Shown: piece by piece, positions 38,805-48,178 of the stretch | Layout: each line of letters begins with the position of its first letter | Position numbering within the stretch: the first letter of the stretch is position 1 | Origin: Cohnella fermenti | GTDB lineage: Bacteria > Bacillota > Bacilli > Paenibacillales > Paenibacillaceae | DNA length: 64,000 nucleotides | Assembly (NCBI RefSeq): GCF_004801405.1 | Contig: NZ_SSOB01000014.1 | Span: forward strand, 1-64,000 | Direction of reading: 5' to 3' | Program-made: the position numbers and the translations under genes | Notes under the pieces: generated by a model | Database searches by the model: none | What the model was told of the DNA's origin: nothing | Seen by the model: the letters and a program-made list of their open reading frames with translations, nothing else

Positions 38805-38834
38805 TTTACAGTCGTCCCCCCTCAACTCTATAGT
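38805..38834 (+). promoter_or_regulatory. Candidate promoter of the transporter operon
   Basis: TTTACA (38805-38810), 18-base spacer, TATAGT (38829-38834), 38 bases before the first permease start codon. Confidence 0.6.
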
Positions 38835-38871
38835 GAGTGCCATAACCGATGAGGGGAGGGAAAAAATCTCG

Positions 38872-39771
38872 ATGACCGCGCTTTCAAGGGGCGTCCGCAA
38901 GCATTGGCAGATGTACGTCTTTCTGTCTCCGGCGCTTGTCTACTTCACGATTTTCCACTATATCCCGATGTATGGCGCGCAGATTGCGTTTAAGAATTAT
39001 TCGGCCGTTAAAGGGATATGGGGGAGCGAATGGATCGGATTCGATCAGTTCGAACGCTTCTTCCATTCGTATTATTTCGGGCTGCTGTTAAGAAATACGC
39101 TGCAGATCAACTTGTACCAGTTGGCGCTGTTCCCGGTTTCGATTATCGTGGCGCTCGCGATTCACGAGGTGACCAGAGCACGCTTTAAACGGTTCGTGCA
39201 GCTAGTCACGTATGCTCCGCACTTTATTTCGGTTGTCGTCATCTCGGGCATGATCCTCGTGTTCCTTGATCCGTCCACGGGAATCGTCAACTCGCTGATC
39301 CAAGCCCTGGGCGGAGAGCCGATCTCCTTTATTACAGAGCCGGGCTGGTTCAAGAGCATCTATGTATTGTCCGGGGAGTGGCAGAACCTCGGGTGGGGCG
39401 CGATCATTTATTTGGCAGCGCTTGCCGGCATCAATCCGGAGCTCCACGAGGCTGCGCAGATCGACGGCGCCAATCGTTGGCAGCGAATATTCCACATTAA
39501 TATTCCGGGAATCATGCCGACCATTATTATTCTCTTTGTTCTAAACTTGGGCAGCTTCATGAACGTCGGCTTCGAGAAGATCTACTTGCTGCAGAACCCG
39601 TTAAACCTGGAGTCTTCCGAGGTTATTCAGACCCATGTGTACAAGAGCGGTCTGCTGCAGGCGCAGTACAGCTATACGGCGGCGATCGGCTTGTTTAACA
39701 ATGTCATTAATTTTGCGATTCTGCTAACCTTCAACAGACTGGCGAGAAGAAGCGGGAACAGTCTATGGTAG
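38872..39771 (+). CDS. ABC transporter permease, LplB type
   Basis: A 299-residue permease of the LplB/YtcO group with six hydrophobic segments. MYVFLSPALVYFTIFHYIPM opens the first, and the EAA loop reads HEAAQIDGANRWQRIFHINI (about 195-214). ATG 38872 is chosen because GGGGAGGG lies 11 bases upstream. The frame open from 38761 covers the promoter. With the next permease and lipoprotein it forms an importer for a complex carbohydrate; the ATPase must be encoded elsewhere. Confidence 0.9.
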   Translation: MTALSRGVRKHWQMYVFLSPALVYFTIFHYIPMYGAQIAFKNYSAVKGIWGSEWIGFDQFERFFHSYYFGLLLRNTLQINLYQLALFPVSIIVALAIHEVTRARFKRFVQLVTYAPHFISVVVISGMILVFLDPSTGIVNSLIQALGGEPISFITEPGWFKSIYVLSGEWQNLGWGAIIYLAALAGINPELHEAAQIDGANRWQRIFHINIPGIMPTIIILFVLNLGSFMNVGFEKIYLLQNPLNLESSEVIQTHVYKSGLLQAQYSYTAAIGLFNNVINFAILLTFNRLARRSGNSLW

Positions 39772-39803
39772 AGTCGAAGCCGAAGACCGGAGGGACTTAA
39801 GGG

Positions 39804-40700
39804 ATGATCAGACATACATTCGGAGACCGAGTGTTCCAAGCGATGAATAGCGGATTTCTTGCCCTTCTCTCTATCGTTGTATTGTATCCGCTTCTGTATA
39901 TAATTAGCGCTTCGATCAGCGATCCGACCTACGTGAACTCCGGACAAATGTGGTTATGGCCGAAGGGATTAACGTTCGAAGGGTATGAGCGGGTATTCCG
40001 CAATCCGGACATCTGGAGAGGGTACTTTAATTCCGCTTTCTACACCGTTGCCGGCGTATTGATCAATTTAGCGGTCACCTTGCCGTGCGCCTATGCGTTG
40101 GCCAGGACGGGCTTGCCGGGCCGTAAGCCGATCGCGTTGTTTATCATTTTCACGATGTTCTTTAGCGGGGGCTTAATCCCGAATTATTTGCTGGTGAAGG
40201 ACTTGGGCATGGTCAATACGTACTGGGCGTTGCTGCTTCCCGCGGCGGCCTCGGCGATCAACATTATCGTATCGAGAACCTTCTTCCAATCGAATATCTC
40301 GCGAGAGATGGAAGAGGCGGCCGCTATAGACGGCTGCTCGGACTTCCGAATGTTCTTCGTGATCGTGCTGCCGTTATCCAAGGCATTGATTGCGGTTATG
40401 GCTCTCTTCTATGGGGTCGGCCATTGGAATCAATACTTCGGCGCTTTGATCTACTTGAGCGACAGAGACATGTTCCCGCTGCAACTGTTCCTAAGAGAGA
40501 TATTGGTGCAGCAGGAGATCGCTTCGCAGATGCTGATGAACGGCGGCGACGTGGAAGTGCTGATGGCGGAGCAGACCAGGATCGCCGAGCTGATCAAGTA
40601 CGCCGTTATGATTGTCGCCGCGCTGCCGCTTATTGTTGTTTATCCGTTTGTCCAGCGTCATTTTGTGCAAGGCGTTATGATCGGGTCGGTTAAAGGATAA
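39804..40700 (+). CDS. ABC transporter permease, YtcP/LplC type
   Basis: A 298-residue permease with six hydrophobic segments. The EAA loop reads MEEAAAIDGCSDFRMFFVIV (about 171-190) and the C-terminus HFVQGVMIGSVKG is typical of the group. It pairs with the LplB-type protein 32 bases upstream. The start follows GGAGGGA. Confidence 0.9.
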   Translation: MIRHTFGDRVFQAMNSGFLALLSIVVLYPLLYIISASISDPTYVNSGQMWLWPKGLTFEGYERVFRNPDIWRGYFNSAFYTVAGVLINLAVTLPCAYALARTGLPGRKPIALFIIFTMFFSGGLIPNYLLVKDLGMVNTYWALLLPAAASAINIIVSRTFFQSNISREMEEAAAIDGCSDFRMFFVIVLPLSKALIAVMALFYGVGHWNQYFGALIYLSDRDMFPLQLFLREILVQQEIASQMLMNGGDVEVLMAEQTRIAELIKYAVMIVAALPLIVVYPFVQRHFVQGVMIGSVKG

Positions 40701-40720
40701 CCATCAGGGAGGGTTCTACT

Positions 40721-42346
40721 ATGAGAAAAAGAACAGTGTGCGCTGCGACTGCGGCGGTAGCGTTGAGCATGACCGTGTTGGCGGGCTGTGCGTCGAATGG
40801 CAAGGAAGGGAATCCGAGCGCGAATTCCGCCGAGGGGCAGAAGCCGTCCGCCGCCGCGAAATCGTTTAACGAGACGGGGCTTCCGATCGTTAACCAGCCG
40901 ATCAAGCTGACGATGATGGGCGCCGAGGACATGCAGCGGAACTGGGAGGACCTCTATTTCTTCAAAGGAATGGAAGCGGATACGAACATCCAATTCGAAT
41001 ATATGGCTCTGCCAAGCACCTCCTATAGTGAACGCAAAAATTTGGCATTTGCCAGCAATGAATTACCGGATATCTTCTTTAACGGCGGACTTACCAGCAA
41101 CGACGAAGTCAATTACGGCGCGCAAGGCATGCTGATTCCGCTTGAGCAATTAATTGCCGATTATGCGCCGACCTTGACAAAGCTGTTCGAGGATTATCCG
41201 GAGATTCGCCAATCGATTACCGCGCCGGACGGACATATTTATGCGCTGCCGCAAATTGCGGATCATCCGCGCGACCGCTTCTTCCGATTGTTCGTGAATG
41301 GCGAATGGCTGGACAATCTGAAGATTGACAAGCTGCCCACAACCGTCGACGAATTGTACGCGATGCTGGTTAAGTTCCGCGATGAGGACCCTAACGAGAA
41401 TGGCGTAGCGGACGAAATCCCGTTGACGGGAGACAACAAGCTGAATTATATTCGCCCGATCATGCTGTCCTACTTCGGTTATGTGAGCGACTTCATCAAT
41501 GTGAAGGATGATAAGGCCGTCTTCGTGCCGGTACAGTCCGGCTACAAGGATTATTTGACCTTCATGCATAAGCTGTACGCGGAGAAGCTGCTGGATCCCG
41601 AAATTTTCTCTCAGAATAGAGCGCAGATGACGGCCAAGGGCGAGAAGGAGCTGTACGGCGTCATGGGCAACAGCTTGCCGTTCTTTGGCGGGAAGGACAG
41701 GCAGGTTGTGCCTAACAACATATTGGACAATCCGCAAATGCCGCCGCTCGTGAGCGAGGCAGGAGCAACGCCGATCTATCCGGAGCGCGATACGATTCGC
41801 CGCGGCATGTTCGCGATCACCAGTGCGAATAAGTATCCGGAAGCGACGATCCGTTGGCTGGATTACCTCTATTCGGAGGAGGGGTATAAGCACGCGCAAT
41901 ACGGAATAGAAGGAGAAAGCTATCGTTGGTCCGATACGGATCCGAAGTACGTGGAATATATCATTCCGGAAGGCATGCTGGAGAATGACTTCAAAAATAC
42001 GAAGGTGTCCAATCTTGGGTATGGATTCGCTAATGAGGAATTGGAGAAAAAGTTCCTGAATTCGGATTGGCTTGGCTTCGTGCTGAATGACCAGGTTGGG
42101 CAATACGTGGATTACGGCCAGAAGGCGTTCCCGCTCACTTACTTCACGGAAGATGAGCTGCAGCGGGTGAATGCCCTCACGGTCGATCTGCAAACGTTCA
42201 TCGAGCAGATGGAAGCGAAGATCGTCGTTGGTCAGGAACCGGTATCGAAGTGGGACGACTACGTGCAAACGATGAACAAGATGGGGGTAGAGGAACTGGT
42301 CGGCATCTACCAAGCCTCCTATGATCGTTGGAAGAGCGCCAAATGA
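40721..42346 (+). CDS. Extracellular sugar-binding lipoprotein, LplA type
   Basis: A 541-residue solute-binding protein. The lipobox VLAGC puts the anchored cysteine at about residue 23. A disordered N-rich linker and a large two-lobed binding domain follow (for example ELPDIFFNGGLTSNDEVNYG; FRDEDPNENGVADEIPLTG). The DPNENGVADEIP stretch is a hallmark of the LplA/YtcQ group. It is the third transporter gene. Its TGA stop overlaps the start of the oxidoreductase gene (ATGA), so import and metabolism are coupled. The ligand is unknown. Confidence 0.9.
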   Translation: MRKRTVCAATAAVALSMTVLAGCASNGKEGNPSANSAEGQKPSAAAKSFNETGLPIVNQPIKLTMMGAEDMQRNWEDLYFFKGMEADTNIQFEYMALPSTSYSERKNLAFASNELPDIFFNGGLTSNDEVNYGAQGMLIPLEQLIADYAPTLTKLFEDYPEIRQSITAPDGHIYALPQIADHPRDRFFRLFVNGEWLDNLKIDKLPTTVDELYAMLVKFRDEDPNENGVADEIPLTGDNKLNYIRPIMLSYFGYVSDFINVKDDKAVFVPVQSGYKDYLTFMHKLYAEKLLDPEIFSQNRAQMTAKGEKELYGVMGNSLPFFGGKDRQVVPNNILDNPQMPPLVSEAGATPIYPERDTIRRGMFAITSANKYPEATIRWLDYLYSEEGYKHAQYGIEGESYRWSDTDPKYVEYIIPEGMLENDFKNTKVSNLGYGFANEELEKKFLNSDWLGFVLNDQVGQYVDYGQKAFPLTYFTEDELQRVNALTVDLQTFIEQMEAKIVVGQEPVSKWDDYVQTMNKMGVEELVGIYQASYDRWKSAK

Positions 42347-43638
42347 GGACGGAGACGCCCCAAAGCCTTAAGGAATATGACGTCGTTGTGGTCGGCGGCG
42401 GATCGGCGGGGACAGCGGCGGCGATTCAAGCGGCCAGAGCGGGAGCCAAGACGGCTTTGATCGAGAAAAACGGAATACTGGGAGGCACGACAACGGCAGG
42501 AGCCGTTAATTTTCCGGGATTGTTCCACGCGTGGGGGAAACAGATTATTGCCGGAATCGGCTGGGAGGCGGTCGTGCGGACGGCCCGACTGGAAGGAACG
42601 CGGCTGCCGGACTTCTCCGTTGTGCCCGAACGGCACTGGCAGCACCAGATTCGCGTCAATCGGTTCCTGTATTCGGCGGTGCTGGATGAGCTGTGCCTGG
42701 AGGCCGGAGTGGAATTGAGGTTCCATGAAATGACGGCCGCTGCCGAGCAGACGGACTCCGGCATTCTGTTGAGCGTGGCAGGCAAGGAGGGAATAAGCCT
42801 GTTGCATGCGAGCAAGGTCGTGGATGCAACCGGAGACGCCGATGTATGCGGCTTGCTCGGTTATGAAAGGGTGCAGAGCGATCACAAGCAGCCAGGCACG
42901 TTAATCAATGAGATCGGCGGGTACGAGTTGGACGATATCGATCCGCTGAGGCTGAAGCAGCTCTACGATGCGGCGCTTGCCAGGGGCGAGATTCGGATGA
43001 CGGATCATCCGGTAAGCGACATTCCGTTCTATCACGAATTGAAGGGCGGCTCCGTCAGCATGCATGTGCCGGGCATAGACGGCGGCAGCTCGGCGGCGAG
43101 ATCGGCGGCGGAGCTGGAGGCGCGCCGGACCTTACTGCGCATCTACAAATTTCTGCGCACGGTTCCGGGGTGCGAACGGCTGACGATCCGATTCGCCGCA
43201 AGCGAATGCGGCATTCGCGAGACGTGGCGCATCGTCGGGGAGGAGACGATCACCGAGGAAGCGTATCTGAACGGGTACGTGTGGCCGGACGCGGTATGCT
43301 ACAGCTATTATCCCATTGATCTGCATCACCCGAGCGGCAATACGGTCGTGAAGAAGTATCCGGCCGAGCATGTCGTGGCGACGATTCCGTACGGGGCGCT
43401 TATTCCGCTTCGGAGCGAGCATCTGCTGGTCGCCGGCCGCTGCATCTCCGGCGATCAGATGGCCAACTCCGCTTATCGGGTTCAAGCCACCTGCATGGCT
43501 ACCGGGCAGGCCGCCGGAGCCGCCGCCGCGCTTGCTTCGCGGCATAACAAGAAGGTTCGGGAGCTGTCTTGCAAGGAATTGGCCGATTGCTTGCGGCAGC
43601 ACGGCGCAATCGTGCCGAATCGCATACGGGAGGACTGA
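42343..43638 (+). CDS. FAD-dependent oxidoreductase
   Basis: A 431-residue flavoprotein of the FAD_oxidored group. The N-terminal dinucleotide fold is VVVVGGGSAGTAAAIQAARAG (shortened; about residues 12-32), followed by KTALIEKNGILGGTTTAG. KVVDATGDADVCGLLGYE is the second FAD-contact region, and LLVAGRCISGDQMANSAYRV the last. Members occur in glycan-use clusters, with mostly undefined substrates. The start is ATG 42343 overlapping the binding-protein stop, with GGAAGAG upstream. The position between an importer and a GH78-like glycosidase suggests oxidation of the imported glycoside or its aglycone (inference). Confidence 0.82.
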   Translation: MRTETPQSLKEYDVVVVGGGSAGTAAAIQAARAGAKTALIEKNGILGGTTTAGAVNFPGLFHAWGKQIIAGIGWEAVVRTARLEGTRLPDFSVVPERHWQHQIRVNRFLYSAVLDELCLEAGVELRFHEMTAAAEQTDSGILLSVAGKEGISLLHASKVVDATGDADVCGLLGYERVQSDHKQPGTLINEIGGYELDDIDPLRLKQLYDAALARGEIRMTDHPVSDIPFYHELKGGSVSMHVPGIDGGSSAARSAAELEARRTLLRIYKFLRTVPGCERLTIRFAASECGIRETWRIVGEETITEEAYLNGYVWPDAVCYSYYPIDLHHPSGNTVVKKYPAEHVVATIPYGALIPLRSEHLLVAGRCISGDQMANSAYRVQATCMATGQAAGAAAALASRHNKKVRELSCKELADCLRQHGAIVPNRIRED

Positions 43639-43640
43639 GC

Positions 43641-45959
43641 GTGGACAAGCGGTGGACGGCGTTATGGATTACGGATGAACGATTCGCGGGCAAGCCCAAG
43701 CTCGATCTGTTCCATAAGGAGCTGGAAGGAGAAGGGGCGTATCGGCACGAGGAAGAGCTGACGAACGTTCATATGCTTGTCCGCAAATCGTTCGATCTGG
43801 ACCGGGCGGGCGAGGAGGCATGGCTGACGATTACGGCCGACGATTATTACAAGCTATATATTAACGGGCGCTTCGTCGGCCAGGGCCCGGCGCAGGGCAA
43901 CTGCGATCATTATTATTACAATCGTTATGATGCGGCTCCCTACTTGATGCCGGGGACGAATGCGATTGCCGTTCATCTCTATTATCAGGGGCTTGTCTGC
44001 CGCGCGTACAACAGCGGCGATTACCGGCAGGGCATGATCGCGGAATTGGAAGTTGGCGGCCGGCTTGCGGTTTATACCGATGAGACTTGGCTGTATCGTA
44101 TCGCGGAGGAATACGGCAACGGAGGCATTATCGGCTACAACACTCAGTTCCTCGAGGCGATCGACAGCAGGAGGAAGCAGGCCGACTGGCGGGAGAAGGA
44201 AGCTTCGCTTGCCGGCTGGCGGCCGTGCCTCGCGCTCGCGAGCCATGATTATACGCTGATCGCCCAGCCGACGCCTCCGGTGGCCGTGTATTCCATTCGT
44301 CCGCAGCGCATTGTTCGGTTGCCGGAAGGAGGTCTCTGGCTGGACTTCGGGCAGGAGCTGACCGGCCAACTGCAGTTGCAAGCGCGCGGGCGAGCGGGGG
44401 ACGTGGTCGAGATCCGCTGCGGCGAGGAACTGCTTGAGCCTGAGCGAGAGTCGGAGTCGGGGCAAGAGTCGGAGCTTCGGCGCGTTCGCTTCCGGATGCG
44501 CTGCAATTGCGATTATCGGGAGCTCTGGACGTTATCGGGTGCGGTGGACGAACCCGACTTCTACGACTACAAGGCGTTCCGTTATGCCGAATTGCTTGCG
44601 CCGCCGTCCGTGGCCATCGATATCGACAGCATTCATGCCGTCGCAAGGCATTATCCGCTGGATGAACAAGCGAGCCGGTTCCGTTCCTCCAATGACCTGC
44701 TGAACCGGATCTGGTCGATATGCAGCAACGGCGTGCGCTGGGGAGCTCAGGAGAACTATGTGGATTGCCCGAGCCGGGAGAAGGGGCAATACTTGGGCGA
44801 CAATACGATCATTGCGCACGCCCATGTCTATGTATCGGGGGATCTGCGGCTGTTCCGCAAATCCTTGCTCGACTTCCGGCATTATTCCCGCAAGGTATGC
44901 GCGGGCTTCACGGCGGTTGCGCCGGGACATCATATGCAGGAGATTGCCGATTTCTCGCTGCAGTGGCCCTTGCAACTGCTGCAATATTACCGCCAGAGCG
45001 GAGATGCCGCCCTGCTGTGCGAGCTGCTTCCGGCGGCGGAAGGGATTGTGCGTCACTTCGCCCGGTTCGAGAGAGCGGACGGGCTGCTGGAGCGGGTAAC
45101 GGACAAGTGGAATTTGGTGGACTGGCCGATCGGGATGAGGGACGACTACGACTTCGCGCTGACCCAGCCGATCGGGGAAGGTTGCCACAATGTGTTGAAC
45201 GCCTTCTATTACGGAGCCTGGAGCGCTGTGCTGCAAATTCGGGAGCTGTTGGGCGTGGATGGCGTGGATGGCGTGGATGGCGTAGATGGGAATGGGAATG
45301 GGAATGGGGATTCGCAGCTCAGGCTGGAGCAAGCGCGCCGCCGCGAGTCGTTCCGCGCGCAGTTCTACGATCCGGCCCGGCGCTTGTTCGTCGACGCGGC
45401 AGGCTCCGATCATCCGTCTCTGCATGCCAATGCGCTGTCGCTGCTGTTCGGTCTTGCGGACGAAGGGGAGGACGAGCGGTCGATCGTGGACTTTATTCGT
45501 CGCAAGCGGCTGAGCTGCGGCGTCTACATGGCGTATTTCGTTCTGCAGTCGCTTGCGAAGGCGGGGGCGCACGACCTGCTGTACGAACTGATCGTCTCCG
45601 ACGACACCAATTCCTGGAGCACGATGGTGAAGGAGGGGGCGACGACCTGCTTCGAAGCCTGGTCGAAGGACGCGAAGTGGAACACAAGCTTATGCCACCC
45701 TTGGGCCAGCGCTCCAATTCCGTTGCTGATTGAGCATATCGCAGGCATACGGCCGGCGAAGCCCGGTTGGACGGAGGCGATCTTCCAGCCGCGAATTCCG
45801 GCCGGCCTTGAGGAGCTGCATCTGTCGTTCCGGACGGCTGCGGGCCAATTCGTTCTGGAGCACGGCAAGGAAGGAACGTACCTGAAGGCGCCGGAGGGCG
45901 TAACGGTACACCGCGCGGAGAGCGGAACGGCCATGCGAATGTTTAGGCAGAGCGATTAG
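43641..45959 (+). CDS. GH78-like alpha-L-rhamnosidase
   Basis: A 772-residue glycoside hydrolase resembling family 78. It has an N-terminal beta-sandwich with YYKLYINGRFVGQGPAQG (typical of GH78 accessory domains), then an (alpha/alpha)6 barrel. The barrel carries YVDCPSREKGQYLGD (about residues 373-387), corresponding to the DCPxRE-GWxGD catalytic-acid region of rhamnosidases. The usual W after the R-E-x-G is Q here. No signal peptide is seen, so it should act in the cytoplasm. GTG 43641 follows GGGAGGA; the frame open from 43569 lies inside the previous gene. Two in-frame tandem repeats interrupt it near 44440 and 45258. Specificity is inferred. Confidence 0.75.
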   Translation: MDKRWTALWITDERFAGKPKLDLFHKELEGEGAYRHEEELTNVHMLVRKSFDLDRAGEEAWLTITADDYYKLYINGRFVGQGPAQGNCDHYYYNRYDAAPYLMPGTNAIAVHLYYQGLVCRAYNSGDYRQGMIAELEVGGRLAVYTDETWLYRIAEEYGNGGIIGYNTQFLEAIDSRRKQADWREKEASLAGWRPCLALASHDYTLIAQPTPPVAVYSIRPQRIVRLPEGGLWLDFGQELTGQLQLQARGRAGDVVEIRCGEELLEPERESESGQESELRRVRFRMRCNCDYRELWTLSGAVDEPDFYDYKAFRYAELLAPPSVAIDIDSIHAVARHYPLDEQASRFRSSNDLLNRIWSICSNGVRWGAQENYVDCPSREKGQYLGDNTIIAHAHVYVSGDLRLFRKSLLDFRHYSRKVCAGFTAVAPGHHMQEIADFSLQWPLQLLQYYRQSGDAALLCELLPAAEGIVRHFARFERADGLLERVTDKWNLVDWPIGMRDDYDFALTQPIGEGCHNVLNAFYYGAWSAVLQIRELLGVDGVDGVDGVDGNGNGNGDSQLRLEQARRRESFRAQFYDPARRLFVDAAGSDHPSLHANALSLLFGLADEGEDERSIVDFIRRKRLSCGVYMAYFVLQSLAKAGAHDLLYELIVSDDTNSWSTMVKEGATTCFEAWSKDAKWNTSLCHPWASAPIPLLIEHIAGIRPAKPGWTEAIFQPRIPAGLEELHLSFRTAAGQFVLEHGKEGTYLKAPEGVTVHRAESGTAMRMFRQSD
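45258..45309 (+). repeat. In-frame tandem repeats in the glycosidase gene
   Basis: Four 9-bp units of GGCGTGGAT (encoding GVD) followed by three GGGAAT-type 6-bp units (encoding GN). They sit in a loop of the GH78-like protein. All units are multiples of three and keep the frame. Confidence 0.92.
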
Positions 45960-45981
45960 CGAAGATACTAGCGAAGACGAG

Positions 45982-46019
45982 AAGACCGCCCGAAGCCGTG
46001 AGGCTTGGGGCGGTCTTCC
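45982..46019 (+). terminator. Terminator after the glycosidase gene
   Basis: AAGACCGCCC...GGGCGGTCTT with an inner stem AAGCC-GTGA-GGCTT, followed by CCTTG. A long, nearly perfect hairpin with a short T tract. Confidence 0.85.
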
Positions 46020-46085
46020 TTGTGGAACACGGTTAAAGCCGACGAAGCCGCGATCGCTGCCGCCCCTGCCGTCACAATCCGGGAG

Positions 46086-46262
46086 TTTATGTGGAATTTC
46101 ACATTCGTGCCGCTCGATAACGGGCAGGTTGGGCGATTCTATGCGGAAAATAGCATACATGGAGAAAATTCCGGTTCAAGCTGCTGAACGTATGCTATAA
46201 ATCGCATAAAAAGCCCACATTCCCGCTCAATCCAGCCGACGAATGTGAAAAATCATATAAAA
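46086..46262 (+). repeat. Dispersed ~180 bp repeat, copy 3 (right border of accessory segment)
   Basis: Outer arms: TTTATGTGGAATTTCACATT (46086-46105) and its near-complement at 46242-46261. Inner arms: ATTCTATGCGGAAAATAGCA (46137-46156) and a complement around 46187-46208. The core CGATAACGGGCAGGTTGGGC is at 46115-46134. Direct orientation relative to copy 2, and like copy 2 it follows a terminator hairpin. Confidence 0.85.
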
Positions 46263-46371
46263 TCGCAAAAGACATCGAACCAGGGGGCGAATCGCGTTAC
46301 GGGGAACCGCCAGAGCGAGATCCCCCTGACGGTCCTTGCCGTCTTGCTGCGGGCGGCCCGACGCGGGAGCG

Positions 46372-46767
46372 TCAGGTCATGTTGAACAGCCCGAGGGTGG
46401 AGCACTTGTCGGACTCCTTGGCGACGACCTCTTCGAGGCTGATGTCGAGGAGATTGCCGAGCGCGGACATATAGAACATGTTCTTGCCGAGCTCCGTGGA
46501 GATGGCATCCTTGCAATTCTCGCACAGCTCTCCGGCCATGTGCGACTTCGATTGCCGCATCGCCTCATCGAGCGGAAGATCCTCCGAGAAGCCTTGGTGC
46601 CGGGCATTGAGCTCGATGCAGCCGCATTCCGTAATGGCCTTGGATACGGCTCGGTTCACTGAAGCGTTGGCTTGCCCGAACTTGGTGACGACATCCAGCA
46701 GACTGCGGTGACGGAGCAACAGTTCCGAGACCTGCTGCTGGAAATCCTGCAGCGTGCGTGCGCTCAT
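46372..46767 (-). CDS. Conserved hypothetical protein (DUF1573-like)
   Basis: A 131-residue soluble, probably helical protein. It has a heptad-like N-terminus (LQDFQQQVSELLLRHRSLLD) and three cysteine groups: CGC near residue 50, CENC near 82 and a single C near 122. The overall pattern recalls a small conserved Bacillales protein that I associate, with low certainty, with DUF1573. The ATG at 46767 is chosen because GAGGTGG lies about 6 bases upstream; a GTG at 46776 overlaps that site. It stands alone on the minus strand between the accessory segment and yacL. Function unknown. Confidence 0.65.
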   Translation of the reverse strand: MSARTLQDFQQQVSELLLRHRSLLDVVTKFGQANASVNRAVSKAITECGCIELNARHQGFSEDLPLDEAMRQSKSHMAGELCENCKDAISTELGKNMFYMSALGNLLDISLEEVVAKESDKCSTLGLFNMT

Positions 46768-46997
46768 CCGTTCCACCTCGGTTACCGTGATTTTGCTTTG
46801 CTAAGCACTATTATAGTGCAAGGCGTTCGGCATAGCAAAAGAAGAAAAACTCATTTTCCGCGCAAGAAAGTTTGCGAACCGGGGGCCCAGGGATCGATTA
46901 GGCGGCCGAAAATTGGAACATACTAGTAGATAACCGGGTGGACGGAGTCCGTTCGTTCGCTCCGGGTCCGGATCGGAAAAATCAAGGAGTGATTATT

Positions 46998-48092
46998 ATG
47001 ATGATGAAGCGCATCATCCAGGCGGCGGGCGTGCTGCTTGGAGCGATGATGGGACAAAGCGTGTTCTCCGCCCGCATGCCGAGCGGGTCGGAATGGATGA
47101 ATCCGCTCATGGGAGCGTCCTCCGTCTCTAGCGGCGGCTACCTCGGAGCCGCGATCGGCGCGATGGTCGGCCTGTTCGCCGCGTCGGCGCTGGCGGGCCC
47201 GATCCAGCGGGCGATCGAAGCGGCGATCGAGAAGCTGTCCGCCATGCCGGCGGCCGCGCTGGCTTCGGGGCTGCTCGGAGGAGGAGCGGGACTTGGGCTC
47301 GCGGCTCTATTATATCCGTACTTGGGAGAGCTTCCCCGGATCGGCGCTATAGCGTCGGCGCTGCTCGCGCTCCTGCTCGGCTACGCGGGCGTCCGCGTCG
47401 GGACGCGCAAGAAGGACGAGTTGGCATCGCTGCTGCAAGCCCGGAAGGCGGGACAGCCGCAGGACGAGGAGCAGCCCCGCTTCGAGGAGCACAAGATTCT
47501 GGACACAAGCGTCATTATCGACGGCCGAATCGCCGATATCTGCAAGACCGGATTTATCGAAGGGACGCTTGTCATTCCGGAATTCGTGCTTGAGGAGCTG
47601 CAGCACATCGCGGATTCGTCCGACCTGCTCAAGCGCAACCGCGGCCGCCGCGGGCTGGACATTCTGAACAAGATTCAGAAGGAGCTGGACGTGCGCGTGC
47701 TTATCTACGAGGACGGCAATGACGAGCCGGGCGAGGTGGACAGCAAGCTGGTCAAGCTGGCGAAGGCGATGCGCGGCAAGGTCGTGACGAACGACTTCAA
47801 CCTGAACAAGGTGTGCGAGCTGCAGGGCGTGTCGGTGCTGAACATCAACGATCTCGCGAACGCGGTCAAGCCGGTCGTGCTGCCGGGCGAGGAGATCGTC
47901 GTCCAGGTCATCAAGGACGGCAAGGAGCACGGCCAGGGGGTCGCCTATCTGGACGACGGGACGATGATTGTGGTCGAGGGAGGAAGGGACTTCATCGGGA
48001 CGACGATGGAGGTGCTTGTAACGAGCGTGCTGCAGACGTCCGCCGGCCGGATGATCTTCGCGAAGCCGAAGCTATTGGAAAAAGCGCTTTGA
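46998..48092 (+). CDS. yacL: PIN/TRAM domain membrane protein YacL
   Basis: A 364-residue protein. Three to four hydrophobic segments occupy about residues 1-130. A PIN-type nuclease-like domain (about 170-285) has [20 protein letters not shown], with its acidic residues, and [15 protein letters not shown]-terminal TRAM domain (about 295-355) includes [16 protein letters not shown]. It is conserved upstream of ispD in Bacillales. ATG 46998 follows AAGGAGTG; the frame open from 46938 lacks support. A strong terminator follows. Confidence 0.93.
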   Translation: MMMKRIIQAAGVLLGAMMGQSVFSARMPSGSEWMNPLMGASSVSSGGYLGAAIGAMVGLFAASALAGPIQRAIEAAIEKLSAMPAAALASGLLGGGAGLGLAALLYPYLGELPRIGAIASALLALLLGYAGVRVGTRKKDELASLLQARKAGQPQDEEQPRFEEHKILDTSVIIDGRIADICKTGFIEGTLVIPEFVLEELQHIADSSDLLKRNRGRRGLDILNKIQKELDVRVLIYEDGNDEPGEVDSKLVKLAKAMRGKVVTNDFNLNKVCELQGVSVLNINDLANAVKPVVLPGEEIVVQVIKDGKEHGQGVAYLDDGTMIVVEGGRDFIGTTMEVLVTSVLQTSAGRMIFAKPKLLEKAL

Positions 48093-48105
48093 ACGAGTAT
48101 GATAT

Positions 48106-48153
48106 AAGAAAAACGGGCGGGACGCGCTCTCGGGTGTCCCGCCCGTTTTTCTT
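48106..48153 (+). terminator. Terminator after yacL
   Basis: AAGAAAAACGGGCGGGAC and its exact 18-base complement ending in GTTTTTCTT, around a 12-base loop. The A/T flanks would allow termination in both directions. Confidence 0.95.
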
Positions 48154-48178
48154 ATGTCTAGGGGAGTGGGTGCGCAGC

